From an uncultured Tropicimonas sp. (GTDB lineage Bacteria > Pseudomonadota > Alphaproteobacteria > Rhodobacterales > Rhodobacteraceae), in contig CANLZY010000035.1 in assembly GCA_947495685.1 (NCBI GenBank), positions 1 to 51,481 on the forward strand: a DNA stretch of 51,481 nucleotides, read 5' to 3'. Under the pieces are notes generated by a model. It did not search any database. It had not been told where the DNA came from and worked only from the letters and a program-made list of their open reading frames with translations. Below are positions 18,336 through 28,536 of this stretch, one piece after another; the first letter of the stretch is position 1; every line of letters begins with the position of its first letter. The position numbers were made by a program, and so were the translations under genes.

Positions 18336-20303
18336 ATGACCGACACCAAGAAAGATCGCCCCTGGTTGTTCCGCACCTATGCCGGGCACTCCACAGCCAA
18401 GGCCTCGAACGCGCTGTATCGCAACAACCTGTCCAAGGGGCAGACCGGGCTTTCGGTGGCGTTCGATCTGCCGACCCAGACCGGATACGACAGCGATCAC
18501 GAACTTGCGCGCGGCGAAGTGGGCAAGGTCGGTGTACCCGTGGCGCACCTTGGCGACATGCGCGCCCTGTTCGACCAGATCCCCCTGGACCAGATGAATA
18601 CCTCGATGACAATCAACGCCACCGCGCCGTGGCTACTGTCACTCTATATTGCCGTGGCTGAAGAACAGGGCGTGGACGTCTCGACCCTTCAGGGGACCGT
18701 GCAGAACGACATCATCAAGGAATACCTCAGCCGCGGCACCTATATCTGTCCGCCCAAACCGTCGCTGAAGCTGATCACCGACGTGGCGGAGTACTGTTAC
18801 CATTCCATCCCCAGGTGGAACCCGATGAACGTCTGCTCCTATCACCTGCAGGAAGCCGGCGCGACACCGGAGCAGGAACTGGCCTTTGCGCTCGCAACCG
18901 GTCAGGCTGTGCTGGACGGGCTGAGGGACAAGGTTCCGGCCGAGGATTTCCCGAAACTTGTCGGCCGCATCTCTTTCTTCGTCAACGCCGGCATCCGGTT
19001 CGTGACCGAGATGTGCAAGATGCGCGCGTTCGTCGACTTATGGGACGAGATCTGCCGCGAACGCTACGGCGTCGAAGACCCTAAATACCGTCGCTTCCGC
19101 TACGGCGTTCAGGTCAACTCGCTTGGCCTGACCGAGCAACAACCTGAAAACAACGTCTACCGCATCCTGATCGAAATGCTCGCCGTGACGCTGTCCAAGA
19201 AAGCCCGCGCCCGCGCGGTGCAATTGCCGGCATGGAACGAAGCGCTTGGCCTGCCCCGCCCCTGGGATCAACAATGGTCGTTGCGGATGCAGCAGATCAT
19301 GGCCTACGAGACCGACCTGCTCGAATACGACGACCTGTTCGACAACAACCCAGCCGTGGACCGAAAGGTCGAGGCGCTGAAGGCCGGAGCAAGGGCCGAA
19401 CTTGCCAACCTCGAAAGCATGGGGGGGGCGATCGACGCGATCGAATACATGAAGTCGCAGCTGGTGAACTCCAACGCCGATCGCCTGAACGACATCGAAA
19501 AGGGTGAAACCGTGGTTGTCGGCGTGAACCGCTGGACCGAGGCCGAGCCCTCGCCGCTGGTCGACGCAGAGGGCGGCATCATGGTCGTCGACCCCGCCAC
19601 CGAACAGGAGCAGATTGACCGGCTGAACGCGTGGCGCACGACGCGGGACATTGCAGCGGTGACGGCGGCGCTTGCGGCCCTGCGCGCCGCTGCAGTCTCT
19701 GGTGACAATATAATGGTGCCATCGATCACCGCCGCGAAGGCAGGGGTGACCACCGGCGAATGGGCCGGTGTGATGCGCGAGGTCTTTGGGCAGTACCGGG
19801 GGCCGACCGGAGTCTCCCGCGCGGTGTCCAACAAGACCGAAGGGCTGGACGATATCCGCGATGCGGTAAACACGGTGTCCGACAAGTTGGGCCGTCGGCT
19901 GACCTTCTTGATGGGCAAGCCCGGGCTGGACGGCCACTCGAATGGTGCCGAACAGATCGCTTTCCGGGCCCGCGATTGTGGAATGGACATCGACTACGAG
20001 GGCATTCGCTTGACCCCCGACGAAATCGTCTCGGCGGCGCACCGGAACGCCCCCCATGTCATTGGCCTGTCAATCTTGTCGGGCAGCCACATCCCGCTTG
20101 TCTCCGATCTCATGAAAAAACTGCAGGCCGCTGACCTTGCGGAAATCCCCGTAGTCGTGGGCGGCATAATTCCGGACGACGACGCCGAAAGGCTTTTGGC
20201 GATGGGCGTGAGCAAGGTTTACACGCCAAAAGATTTCGAGTTGAACCGGATCATGATGGATATCGTAACCCTTGCCGATCCGGCGAGCATCGCTGCTGAA
20301 TAG
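18336..20303 (+). CDS. ecm: Ethylmalonyl-CoA mutase, B12-dependent
   Basis: Ecm (MeaA-like) converts (2R)-ethylmalonyl-CoA to methylsuccinyl-CoA with adenosylcobalamin. The 655-residue product has the mutase barrel (PWLFRTYAGHSTAKASNALY, VAFDLPTQTGYDSDH, GTVQNDIIKEYLSRGTYI) and a C-terminal B12 domain with the cobalamin motif DGHSNGAEQIA and SGSHIPL, VVVGGIIP. The N-terminal barrel lacks a separate small subunit, typical for Ecm and single-chain mutases. ATG 18336 is chosen from homology at MTDTKKDRPWLFRT; the frame runs open to 18123. It faces away from ccr. Confidence 0.96.
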   Translation: MTDTKKDRPWLFRTYAGHSTAKASNALYRNNLSKGQTGLSVAFDLPTQTGYDSDHELARGEVGKVGVPVAHLGDMRALFDQIPLDQMNTSMTINATAPWLLSLYIAVAEEQGVDVSTLQGTVQNDIIKEYLSRGTYICPPKPSLKLITDVAEYCYHSIPRWNPMNVCSYHLQEAGATPEQELAFALATGQAVLDGLRDKVPAEDFPKLVGRISFFVNAGIRFVTEMCKMRAFVDLWDEICRERYGVEDPKYRRFRYGVQVNSLGLTEQQPENNVYRILIEMLAVTLSKKARARAVQLPAWNEALGLPRPWDQQWSLRMQQIMAYETDLLEYDDLFDNNPAVDRKVEALKAGARAELANLESMGGAIDAIEYMKSQLVNSNADRLNDIEKGETVVVGVNRWTEAEPSPLVDAEGGIMVVDPATEQEQIDRLNAWRTTRDIAAVTAALAALRAAAVSGDNIMVPSITAAKAGVTTGEWAGVMREVFGQYRGPTGVSRAVSNKTEGLDDIRDAVNTVSDKLGRRLTFLMGKPGLDGHSNGAEQIAFRARDCGMDIDYEGIRLTPDEIVSAAHRNAPHVIGLSILSGSHIPLVSDLMKKLQAADLAEIPVVVGGIIPDDDAERLLAMGVSKVYTPKDFELNRIMMDIVTLADPASIAAE

Positions 20304-20397
20304 TCCTTTTCGGTAGTTTTCCGCTCAATCTTTCGTATACCAATTGATTTCCCCCAATAGCTGTGGCTTTTGGAGCGGTGCAGTGTTGGGAGAAATC

Positions 20398-20724
20398 ATG
20401 CAAATCGATCTGAACTCGCTTTCCCGTAAAGAGTTGGAAGCGCTTCGCGCTGATGTTGAAAAGGCCCTGTCCACTTTGGAAAACCGTGAACGCTCCGCCG
20501 CGTTGAACGCCGCGAAACAGGCAGCTGAAGCTCACGGCTTCACACTGGACCAGCTGACCGGCGTCTCCTTGTCAAAGGGATCGTCCAAGGGAAAATCCAA
20601 GAATCCGGCCAAGTACCGGAACCCAGAGAACCCGATGCAGACCTGGACCGGCCGTGGGCGCAAACCCCAGTGGATCAAGGACGCAGAGGAAGCCGGCGTC
20701 GATATCTCGACACTCGAGATCTGA
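20398..20724 (+). CDS. H-NS family nucleoid-associated protein
   Basis: The 108-residue product has a helical N-terminal part for self-association (LNSLSRKELEALRADVEKAL), a lysine and serine-rich linker (SKGSSKGKSK) and the DNA-binding C-terminal motif YRNPENPMQTWTGRGRKPQWI, which is diagnostic of H-NS. ATG 20398 follows GGGAGAAATC. Alphaproteobacterial H-NS-like proteins (for example HvrA, TrhA-type) bind AT-rich DNA. This one sits alone, 94 bases after ecm and 66 bases before deoD. Confidence 0.92.
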   Translation: MQIDLNSLSRKELEALRADVEKALSTLENRERSAALNAAKQAAEAHGFTLDQLTGVSLSKGSSKGKSKNPAKYRNPENPMQTWTGRGRKPQWIKDAEEAGVDISTLEI

Positions 20725-20790
20725 GACCCACCCTCATCAAGTTGCAAGGGATCGGGCGGCGGAAGCCGCTCGTTTCCGTTGGAGAAGTGA

Positions 20791-21495
20791 ATGACTGTTC
20801 ATATTGGCGCAAAGCCCGGCGAGATTGCCGAAACGGTTCTAATGCCCGGGGATCCGTATCGCGCGAAATGGGTCGCTGAAACGTTCCTCGACAACCCCGT
20901 TTGCGTGAACGAGGTGCGTGGGATGCTGGGGTTCACCGGAACGTGGCGCGGGAATCGCGTTACCGTTCACGGATCGGGAATGGGAATGCCCTCACTTTCG
21001 ATATATGCAAATGAGCTTATTCGTGATTACGGCGCAAAGACGCTGATCCGAATTGGTTCTGCCGGTGCCATGCAGGAACGAGTCGCCGTCCGCGATGTCG
21101 TACTGGCAATGACCGCGTCCACTGTTTCGACGCCGTCGCGTGGCATTTTCCGGGAATTGAGTTTTGCGCCCTGCGCCGATTGGTCGTTGATCTCGGCCGC
21201 GGCCAAGGCAGCCGAATCGCGATCCGTCGCGACCCATGTCGGCGGGATCTACTCCTCCGATGTGTTCTATGACGAGCGCCCGGATCTCATCGAACAAATG
21301 ACCCGCCACGGCGTGCTGGCGGTCGAGATGGAGGCAGCGGAACTGTACACCGTTGCCGCGCGCTATGGCCGTCGGGCCTTGGCCGTTCTGACGATCAGCG
21401 ACCATCTTCTGACAGGGGCCGCGCTGCCCAGCGACCAACGCGAAAAAAGTTTCAGCGACATGGTCGAAATTGCCCTGGAAGCCGCCTTCGCCTGA
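20791..21495 (+). CDS. deoD: Purine-nucleoside phosphorylase, DeoD type
   Basis: DeoD splits purine nucleosides with phosphate to base and ribose-1-phosphate. The 234-residue product has [20 protein letters not shown], the phosphate-binding [32 protein letters not shown] and [13 protein letters not shown], then ISDHLLTG with the catalytic aspartate. Size fits the hexameric bacterial type. It starts 66 bases after the H-NS-like gene and 65 bases before tdk; both act in nucleoside salvage. Confidence 0.95.
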   Translation: MTVHIGAKPGEIAETVLMPGDPYRAKWVAETFLDNPVCVNEVRGMLGFTGTWRGNRVTVHGSGMGMPSLSIYANELIRDYGAKTLIRIGSAGAMQERVAVRDVVLAMTASTVSTPSRGIFRELSFAPCADWSLISAAAKAAESRSVATHVGGIYSSDVFYDERPDLIEQMTRHGVLAVEMEAAELYTVAARYGRRALAVLTISDHLLTGAALPSDQREKSFSDMVEIALEAAFA

Positions 21496-21560
21496 ATCGC
21501 GACGATTTCGGCAAACCCTACGACTTGCCCTGCCCCGCCAGATCGCGCTAATCGCGGGGC

Positions 21561-22163
21561 ATGGCCAAGCTCTACTTTCATTATTCCACCATGAACGCCG
21601 GCAAGTCGACGATCCTGCTCCAGGCGTCGTACAACTACCGCGAACGCGGCATGCAGACCTATCTGCTGACCGCTGGCGTCGATACCCGCGCAGGTGTTGG
21701 GCGCATCGGATCCCGAATCGGCATCTCCGACGATGCCGATGTCTTCTCGGCGAGCGATGACCTGTTCGAGGTTATCCGGGCCCGCAAGGCCACCGGCCCC
21801 ATCGCCTGTGTCTTTCTCGACGAGGCGCAATTTCTGACCGAAGAACAGGTCTGGCAATTGGCCCGGGCGGTGGACGATCTGAAAGTACCCGTCATGTGCT
21901 ATGGCCTGAGGGTGGATTTCATGGGCCAGTTGTTTCCGGGATCGGCCGCCCTGCTGGCACTGGCCGACGAGTTGCGCGAAGTCCGCACGATCTGCCATTG
22001 CGGCAAGAAGGCAACGATGGTCGCCCGCATGGGGCCTGACGGACAGGCCCTGAAGGCCGGTGCGCAGGTCCAGATCGGTGGAAACGAAACCTATGTCTCG
22101 CTTTGCCGCCGTCATTGGCGCGAGGCGATTGGTCAAACCAGCCCTACTGCGCCAGAAACCTGA
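21561..22163 (+). CDS. tdk: Thymidine kinase
   Basis: Thymidine kinase phosphorylates thymidine to dTMP. The 200-residue product has the P-loop STMNAGKSTIL near residue 9, FLDEAQFLTEEQVW, the lasso segment with GLRVDFMGQLFPGSAALL, and the zinc cysteines in TICHCGKKA and SLCRRHWRE, with size typical of the type II enzyme. It overlaps the convergent GntR gene by 20 bases. Confidence 0.96.
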   Translation: MAKLYFHYSTMNAGKSTILLQASYNYRERGMQTYLLTAGVDTRAGVGRIGSRIGISDDADVFSASDDLFEVIRARKATGPIACVFLDEAQFLTEEQVWQLARAVDDLKVPVMCYGLRVDFMGQLFPGSAALLALADELREVRTICHCGKKATMVARMGPDGQALKAGAQVQIGGNETYVSLCRRHWREAIGQTSPTAPET

Positions 22164-22812
22164 GCCCCTGCGTGACATCTGTGCGCACCGCGAGGCGAAG
22201 CGACGGCTCGTCGCCGGCCCGCAGCGCGGCCACGATCAACCTGTGATAATGCGGTGCCTCCTGCCGATGAAGACGGTCGTACAGCATGCCCATGGTCGGC
22301 CCCAGTTGGAGCCAGACCGTTTCTGCCATTGCCAGCATCGCCGGCGCCTGTGCCCGCAAATACAGGGTTCGGTGGAACTCCAGATTTTTCCGGATATAGG
22401 CTGGCGCCTCATGCCGTGCATTCGCCTCGACAATCGCGTTGTTGATCGTCTGCAAACGTTCGATCAACGCCATGTGGGCCCGCGGCAGGGCGCGTGACGC
22501 AAGCTCAGGTTCGAGCAGCGCCCGCAGCGCGGCAAGCTCCTCGATCCGATCATTGGTCAGTTCGGGTGTCGAAACCCGCCCGGACGCCGACAACGTCAAC
22601 GCCCCTTCGGCCACGAGCCGGCGCAAGGCCTCGCGGACGGGGGTCATCGATATGCCGAATTCCTTGGCGATACCGCGCAGCGTCATTGCCTGACCGGGTT
22701 GAACCTCTCCGTGCATGATTCGAACGCGCATGGTGCGATAAACGCGGTCATGCGCCGCCGTGGTTGGACCGGAATGCGGAACGGCATCCGAAGGACGGGG
22801 ATTGAGCAGCAT
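22144..22812 (-). CDS. GntR-family transcriptional regulator, FadR-type
   Basis: The 222-residue product has an N-terminal winged helix (VYRTMRVRIMHGEVQPGQAM, then LRGIAKEFGISMTPVREALR, RLVAEGALTLSASGRVSTP) and an FCD ligand-binding domain with ALRALLEPELASRAL and HYHRLIVAALRAGD. ATG 22812 gives the usual N-terminus; the frame continues upstream without a ribosome site. Its ligand and targets are unknown. It lies 32 bases after the start of the M48-like gene in transcription order. Confidence 0.9.
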   Translation of the reverse strand: MLLNPRPSDAVPHSGPTTAAHDRVYRTMRVRIMHGEVQPGQAMTLRGIAKEFGISMTPVREALRRLVAEGALTLSASGRVSTPELTNDRIEELAALRALLEPELASRALPRAHMALIERLQTINNAIVEANARHEAPAYIRKNLEFHRTLYLRAQAPAMLAMAETVWLQLGPTMGMLYDRLHRQEAPHYHRLIVAALRAGDEPSLRLAVRTDVTQGLRFLAQ

Positions 22813-22844
22813 GGAGTAAACGTGACCACGCGCGACGGAAGTGG

Positions 22845-23537
22845 TCAATCTCCGAAACGATAACGATGCAAATCTTCGCCATTTCGCCGCAGCCACGCGC
22901 GATGATCCCGATAGTCCGGCATCAACCGTTCGACGGTCGCCCAGAACCTTGGCCCGTGGTTCATTTCCGCCAGATGGGCAACTTCGTGTGCCGCCACGTA
23001 GTCCAGCACCTCGACAGGCGCCATGACCAGCCGCCACGAATACATCAATGCCCCCTGAGATGAACACGACCCCCATCGCGACCGAGTGTCCCGAAGCGTC
23101 AACGTAGTGTAACGACGCCCCAGTGCACCCGCATAGCCATCCGATGCGATGGCCAGCCGGTCCCGTGCCAACGTGCGCAACAGTCCGGAAACCGCCGCCG
23201 GAATGATCGACACCCGGTTCGATATCTCGATCCTTGCCTGTTCATGCACAATCTGGCTGCGCCCTCCCCGCGAAACCCGGAACGGCACCCCCTCGACCGG
23301 AATGATCGCGCCAACCTCCGGCACAACGGGCACCGGCATGTCAGCAAGACGGACGCGAATCCACTCGGCCTTTTCGCGGGCGAACGCCATCGCCTTGGCC
23401 TCGGAGGCCCTGGATGGCAATGTCAGGGTGACACGCCCGTCCAGCCGCGATACCCGGAGCGAATAGCGTCGTGCACGCGCGGATCGACGAATCTGAATCT
23501 GGATGTCCGGCGCTCCCGGCAGAATTCGTTCGGTCAT
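22845..23537 (-). CDS. YgjP-like zinc metallopeptidase (DUF45/M48 type)
   Basis: The 230-residue product is a YgjP-type metallopeptidase. The zinc motif is HEVAHLAEMNHG (HExxH plus a third His downstream), the usual RWGSCSSQGALMYSWRLVMAP precedes it, and WIRVRLA marks the domain start. Such proteins are related to SprT and are of unknown substrate. It is on the minus strand, upstream of the GntR gene. Confidence 0.88.
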   Translation of the reverse strand: MTERILPGAPDIQIQIRRSARARRYSLRVSRLDGRVTLTLPSRASEAKAMAFAREKAEWIRVRLADMPVPVVPEVGAIIPVEGVPFRVSRGGRSQIVHEQARIEISNRVSIIPAAVSGLLRTLARDRLAIASDGYAGALGRRYTTLTLRDTRSRWGSCSSQGALMYSWRLVMAPVEVLDYVAAHEVAHLAEMNHGPRFWATVERLMPDYRDHRAWLRRNGEDLHRYRFGD

Positions 23538-23638
23538 ACCGCGCCCTGTCCCGCTTGAGTCGCTTTGGGTTTGACAGCCCCACGCTCCTGTGGCATCGGG
23601 CGACTTTGATTATTCGCCCTAAGATGAAGGACCATCCG

Positions 23639-23968
23639 ATGCCTAAGGAAGAATGGGGAGTCAAGCGAGTCTGCCCGACCACTGGTAAAAGGTTCTATGA
23701 TCTTGGCCGGGTTCCGATCGTCAGCCCCTACACGGGCGAGGTCGTTCAGCTGGACACTGGCAACAAGTCCCGCGTCCTGATCAAGGACGAGAAGGACAAG
23801 TTGGCGCCGACCAAGGATGAGGAAGTGGTGGTCGAGGACGACGCCGACGTTCTGGATGAAGATGATCCTGATGTGGATCTCGACGACGATATCCTGGACG
23901 ACGATGACGCCGACGACGATGTTTCGTTGGAAGAAATCGCTGACGTTGGAACCGACGACGACGACTGA
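23639..23968 (+). CDS. TIGR02300-type acidic protein
   Basis: The 109-residue product starts PKEEWGVKRVCPTTGKRFYD, the marker of the alphaproteobacterial TIGR02300 family, and has VSPYTGEVVQ. From about residue 65 on it is dominated by aspartate and glutamate, ending in TDDDD. The two early cysteines are not paired (only one seen). A function is not known. ATG 23639 follows GAAGGACC; an in-frame ATG at 23624 would add five residues. It lies just before the terminator and the tRNA. Confidence 0.88.
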   Translation: MPKEEWGVKRVCPTTGKRFYDLGRVPIVSPYTGEVVQLDTGNKSRVLIKDEKDKLAPTKDEEVVVEDDADVLDEDDPDVDLDDDILDDDDADDDVSLEEIADVGTDDDD

Positions 23969-23981
23969 AAAAGAACGTCGA

Positions 23982-24008
23982 GGGAGTTCATTTTCTGCTT
24001 GAACTCCC
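23982..24008 (+). terminator. Terminator-like hairpin after the TIGR02300 gene
   Basis: GGGAGTTCA (23982-23990) pairs perfectly with TGAACTCCC (24000-24008) around nine bases rich in T. There is no T run after it. Confidence 0.6.
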
Positions 24009-24037
24009 CCCAGCCGGTGAATAAACACCGCGCTACC

Positions 24038-25647
<1,610 letters not shown>

Positions 25648-25673
25648 GAATCCTCTCTTTCTCGCGCCACTCG

Positions 25674-26003
25674 CTAGATGGCGGGCGCGTCTGTGTCTGG
25701 GTTTTTCTTGTCTTGTTTAGGTTTAGTGGACTCCGATTTCGCCCCTAGATCAAGGGCCGTTTCGGGTTTTCCACAAGCTTGTTGGACCGGATGGACGCCA
25801 AAACCCAGTTCAACGAATGCGGTTATGATCGTCCACAGCGCACCGACAATCTCTTCTTTCTGGTTGGGCGTTAAAGCCGGATCATCCAGAAAGGTCTGGT
25901 AGTGATCCAGATCGATCCCCAGCCGACTATGGTGGCTTGAACTGGCTGCTTTATTCATGACCTCGGTCAGATCGAGACAGTATTTGGTTTCAGCATCTTT
26001 CAC
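25674..26003 (-). CDS. Unknown protein co-directional with the recombinase
   Basis: The 109-residue product has a GTG start at 26003, preceded by AAGGATCAATCTTC. Its N-terminal half contains YCLDLTEVMNKAASSSH and LDHYQTFLDDPALTPNQKEE and is helical; the end is charged and probably disordered (STKPKQDKKNPDTDA). No family was recognised. It ends 26 bases before the recombinase, so the two are likely one operon, expressed from a promoter near 26182. It might be an accessory factor of the recombinase, but this is only position-based. Confidence 0.6.
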   Translation of the reverse strand: MKDAETKYCLDLTEVMNKAASSSHHSRLGIDLDHYQTFLDDPALTPNQKEEIVGALWTIITAFVELGFGVHPVQQACGKPETALDLGAKSESTKPKQDKKNPDTDAPAI

Positions 26004-26181
26004 GAAGATTGATCCTTATCATGCTGGCACGAAGAGGCATTTCGCGGCCATCTTGGGACGGCGCGTTCAGGCACTTGCGTGTCTAGGAGTTTCCGCAACC
26101 GGAACTAAATCAGGTCGCTAATGGTGCGATGAGGCGTGGAACGCTTAATGAGCGGGGCTTTCGCCTTGGCACCTACACCCA

Positions 26182-26192
26182 ATTATACCATA
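26182..26192 (-). promoter_or_regulatory. Extended -10 promoter element, copy 1
   Basis: On the minus strand this reads TATGGTATAAT, a TGnTATAAT extended -10 box (core at 26182-26187). An identical 11-base element lies at 44787-44797. It points leftward to the 109-residue ORF and the recombinase, 180 bases away. A weak -35 (TTGGCA) is 19 bases upstream. Confidence 0.5.
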
Positions 26193-26269
26193 GATTGTAG
26201 GGACTTGCCAAAAACGGAGGCGAATGTGCAGAGCGTTCAGTCATTGCTGAACGCCCCGCTGACATTGGC

Positions 26270-26575
26270 TTACCGCTCTCTATCATCGCGTTGGCGGCGG
26301 CACGGCTCGCGCTTCTCAGGCCCGTCTTGCGCTTGTTGCCGTAACCTTGCGATGCTCTCGTAAGCCTTCTGATCGAGGCGCGCAGCCTTCAAAAGATCGC
26401 GTTCAGGAATGGAGTGGGTCTTTTGCCATTTCCCGTCTTCGTCGCGATAGGAGCGCGTTCTCTCTGTGTTGTAGACTGGCCCCTTGTCCGTCTCCTTTTC
26501 CCAGACTGCGACTTGTACAAGACCGTCGCGGTGTCGCACTTTCGGGTGCCGGTCTTCCTCTTTCTCTTCGGACAT
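26270..26575 (-). CDS. Small plasmid-type protein downstream of the coupling protein
   Basis: The 101-residue product starts MSEEKEEDRHPKVRHRDGLV and has VAVWEKETDKGPVYN, RSYRDEDGKWQKTHSI, then DLLKAARLDQKAYESI. This pattern resembles a small protein family of mobile elements in proteobacteria that I cannot name with certainty. ATG 26575 after CAGGAGAAATCA is chosen over the longer frame, which would overlap the coupling protein gene. It starts 19 bases after the coupling protein gene ends, so it belongs to the same leftward operon. Confidence 0.7.
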   Translation of the reverse strand: MSEEKEEDRHPKVRHRDGLVQVAVWEKETDKGPVYNTERTRSYRDEDGKWQKTHSIPERDLLKAARLDQKAYESIARLRQQAQDGPEKREPCRRQRDDRER

Positions 26576-26594
26576 TGATTTCTCCTGATTTGGC

Positions 26595-28205
26595 TTAACG
26601 CGGGCGATAACCTTGGACGTAAGACCAAGAGCCAGCGTCATATTGAGGGAGGTGCGCAAACTTGTTTGGCACCGCTTCCGTTATCACCTTAGCCGTTCCA
26701 CGCCCCCACCTGCGGGGGATAGGAACGCAATCAAGCGGCGGGTGAAATGGATTGGGCAGGAACCGCCCCGCAAATTCAGGGCGCGTGTAGTACGGATATT
26801 TGTGCCCAAGGATCGGCCCTAGGCTCTTGCCTGAAACAAAGCAAATCTGCCTGTCTTCCGGCATCGCCAAGATTTCATCAGGCGTCATCAATGCTCGGGC
26901 TTGCTTCGTTCGATGCGTTTCTTCGAATGCGTGGTGTTGGTAATTCTGAGCCGCCGCGAACGGATCACTACCTCCAAGGATGCTCATGGCGGCATGCCGC
27001 TTGGCTTTTCGTGCCTGAGACTGGCGCAGCGTATCGTCGTATTCAAGGGTTTCCTGTCCGAGCATCGATGAGACCAATTGGGCGGTCTGGTAATCGCGGA
27101 CGCCGAAGAACTGCCGTAAGGCCGCTGATCCCATGAAACCCTGCAATCCTGTGGGTCCGAAATTTCGGGTGATTTGCCCCGCATCTTGAAACAAGGCCCA
27201 GGCACGAACGCCTGCACCGCGACCGAAGGTGAAGGACCGCAGGAGCGCATCGAAATTGCCGAGCTGTCCCGCCTCATCGATGATCATATTCACTGGGGGC
27301 GAGGACGGGCTTCGAGATTTGTAGAGCATCTGCACCGTAAACATCGTCCGCAGGACGGGAGCCCAGATCGAGACGTATTCGATAGGAACATTGATAAACC
27401 AAGTCGCGGGCTGTGCTGGATCACAGGTTACCGATAAAGATGCGCGCGGATTCTCAAGAGCCCGCTGAAGCATCGGATCATCAAGGAAGTTCAGGTAGGC
27501 GTAGAGTTCGCCGACGATGCTTCCGAACTCGCGGGGGCTGTCTTGCTGCTTGGCCAGCATCTCGCCCGCACAACGCCGCACGCTTTCCATGCTGGAATCC
27601 AACATAAATTCAAGAATATCCGGCCATGCTCCAGTGTTGGATTCAATGGCGTTTAGTGTTCGGTAGAGTGACGGGAACGAAACCACACCGTCACGTTCGA
27701 CGAGCATTTTGACAAAGGCTTCACCCCATTCCTGCGCTCTTAGCTCAAAATATTTCCCGCTCGCAGAACCGCTTACTGGGATCAAGCTTTGCAAGATGAA
27801 CTTGCAGTCCGCATGGAATGAAGGGCTTTCGAGCTTCAAGATATCGAGTGGCTGCATGGCATGTTGTGGCAGGTCATGCAGACCCGTTGGATTCCAGCAA
27901 TACGTATGCGCTCCAGCTATTGCGAAATTTACCATCGTGACCGAGGCGATTTCGCCGCGCGGATCGAGGATGAAGTTGCGCTGGTCTGCGGCGCTGGCCA
28001 CGGTCATTGAAAGCAGATCGCGCATCTTGCCCGACCCGGCACCCGCGATTGTCAGACGTGGTGCGTCCGTTTCAAGCATCAGCACAGACTGGCCGAAGTA
28101 ACCGAACTGCATGCCCGCGCGCGCCAGGAGGTCAGCGCGGGATATTTGACGTTCGGTTGCCCATACAGCGCTTCCAAAACGGTTAGATTCATTGTCCAAG
28201 TTCAT
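26595..28205 (-). CDS. VirD4/TraG-like type IV coupling protein without N-terminal membrane helices
   Basis: Coupling proteins are ATPases that pass the relaxase-DNA complex to a type IV secretion channel. The 536-residue product has a Walker A-like GAGSGKMRDLL near residue 58, LDPRGEIASV (the KGE-like motif), Walker B as NMIIDEAGQLGNF and a C-terminal TraG-D-like part with IPIEYVSIWAP-type and RTKQARALMTPDEILAM. The start at 28205 follows GGGAGAAACAA. Unlike VirD4, no membrane helix precedes the ATPase domain. Small membrane proteins lie just upstream. Confidence 0.82.
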   Translation of the reverse strand: MNLDNESNRFGSAVWATERQISRADLLARAGMQFGYFGQSVLMLETDAPRLTIAGAGSGKMRDLLSMTVASAADQRNFILDPRGEIASVTMVNFAIAGAHTYCWNPTGLHDLPQHAMQPLDILKLESPSFHADCKFILQSLIPVSGSASGKYFELRAQEWGEAFVKMLVERDGVVSFPSLYRTLNAIESNTGAWPDILEFMLDSSMESVRRCAGEMLAKQQDSPREFGSIVGELYAYLNFLDDPMLQRALENPRASLSVTCDPAQPATWFINVPIEYVSIWAPVLRTMFTVQMLYKSRSPSSPPVNMIIDEAGQLGNFDALLRSFTFGRGAGVRAWALFQDAGQITRNFGPTGLQGFMGSAALRQFFGVRDYQTAQLVSSMLGQETLEYDDTLRQSQARKAKRHAAMSILGGSDPFAAAQNYQHHAFEETHRTKQARALMTPDEILAMPEDRQICFVSGKSLGPILGHKYPYYTRPEFAGRFLPNPFHPPLDCVPIPRRWGRGTAKVITEAVPNKFAHLPQYDAGSWSYVQGYRPR

Positions 28206-28267
28206 TTGTTTCTCCCAACAAAAAGGGCCGCCTATTGGCGACCCAAATTTTGTTCGATTTCGCAAGG

Positions 28268-28390
28268 TTAGTTGGTTGTAGCCAAACCAATCGCGAGCGC
28301 GAAAAAGAAGAGTGAAAGACAGACACGCGTCCAGAAAAAGGGTTCTTTCTCCTTTTTGTAGACTTTGCCGACTTCGCTAAACTTCGCCAT
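28268..28390 (-). CDS. 40-residue membrane microprotein with a VGxVYKKE motif
   Basis: Too short for usual gene callers. ATG 28390 after GAAAGGAGGTTGAA opens a 40-codon frame: MAKFSEVGKVYKKEKEPF followed by one hydrophobic helix (SLFFFALAIGLA). It shares the VGxVYKKE N-terminal motif with the ORF before it, so the two are paralogues. The strong ribosome site supports translation. It lies 62 bases before the coupling protein gene on the same strand. Confidence 0.7.
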   Translation of the reverse strand: MAKFSEVGKVYKKEKEPFFWTRVCLSLFFFALAIGLATTN

Positions 28391-28404
28391 TTCAACCTCC
28401 TTTC

Positions 28405-28512
28405 TCAGCCGATAGCCGCGCCGATGATGATCAGAAAGATCACCACCGCGATCACAGCAGGCCAGACACTTTCTTCCTTCTTGTAAACCGTTCCAACTGG
28501 TTTCCAGGGCAT
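28405..28512 (-). CDS. 35-residue membrane microprotein with a VGxVYKKE motif
   Basis: ATG 28512 after AAAGGAGGAAGTGCA opens a 35-codon frame: MPWKPVGTVYKKEESVWPA then a hydrophobic helix (VIAVVIFLIIIGAAIG) to the stop. The N-terminal motif is shared with the next ORF 14 bases downstream. The strong ribosome site and duplication argue it is real. One membrane pass, with the charged N-terminus likely in the cytoplasm. Confidence 0.7.
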   Translation of the reverse strand: MPWKPVGTVYKKEESVWPAVIAVVIFLIIIGAAIG

Positions 28513-28536
28513 TGCACTTCCTCCTTTGTTGAGTGC

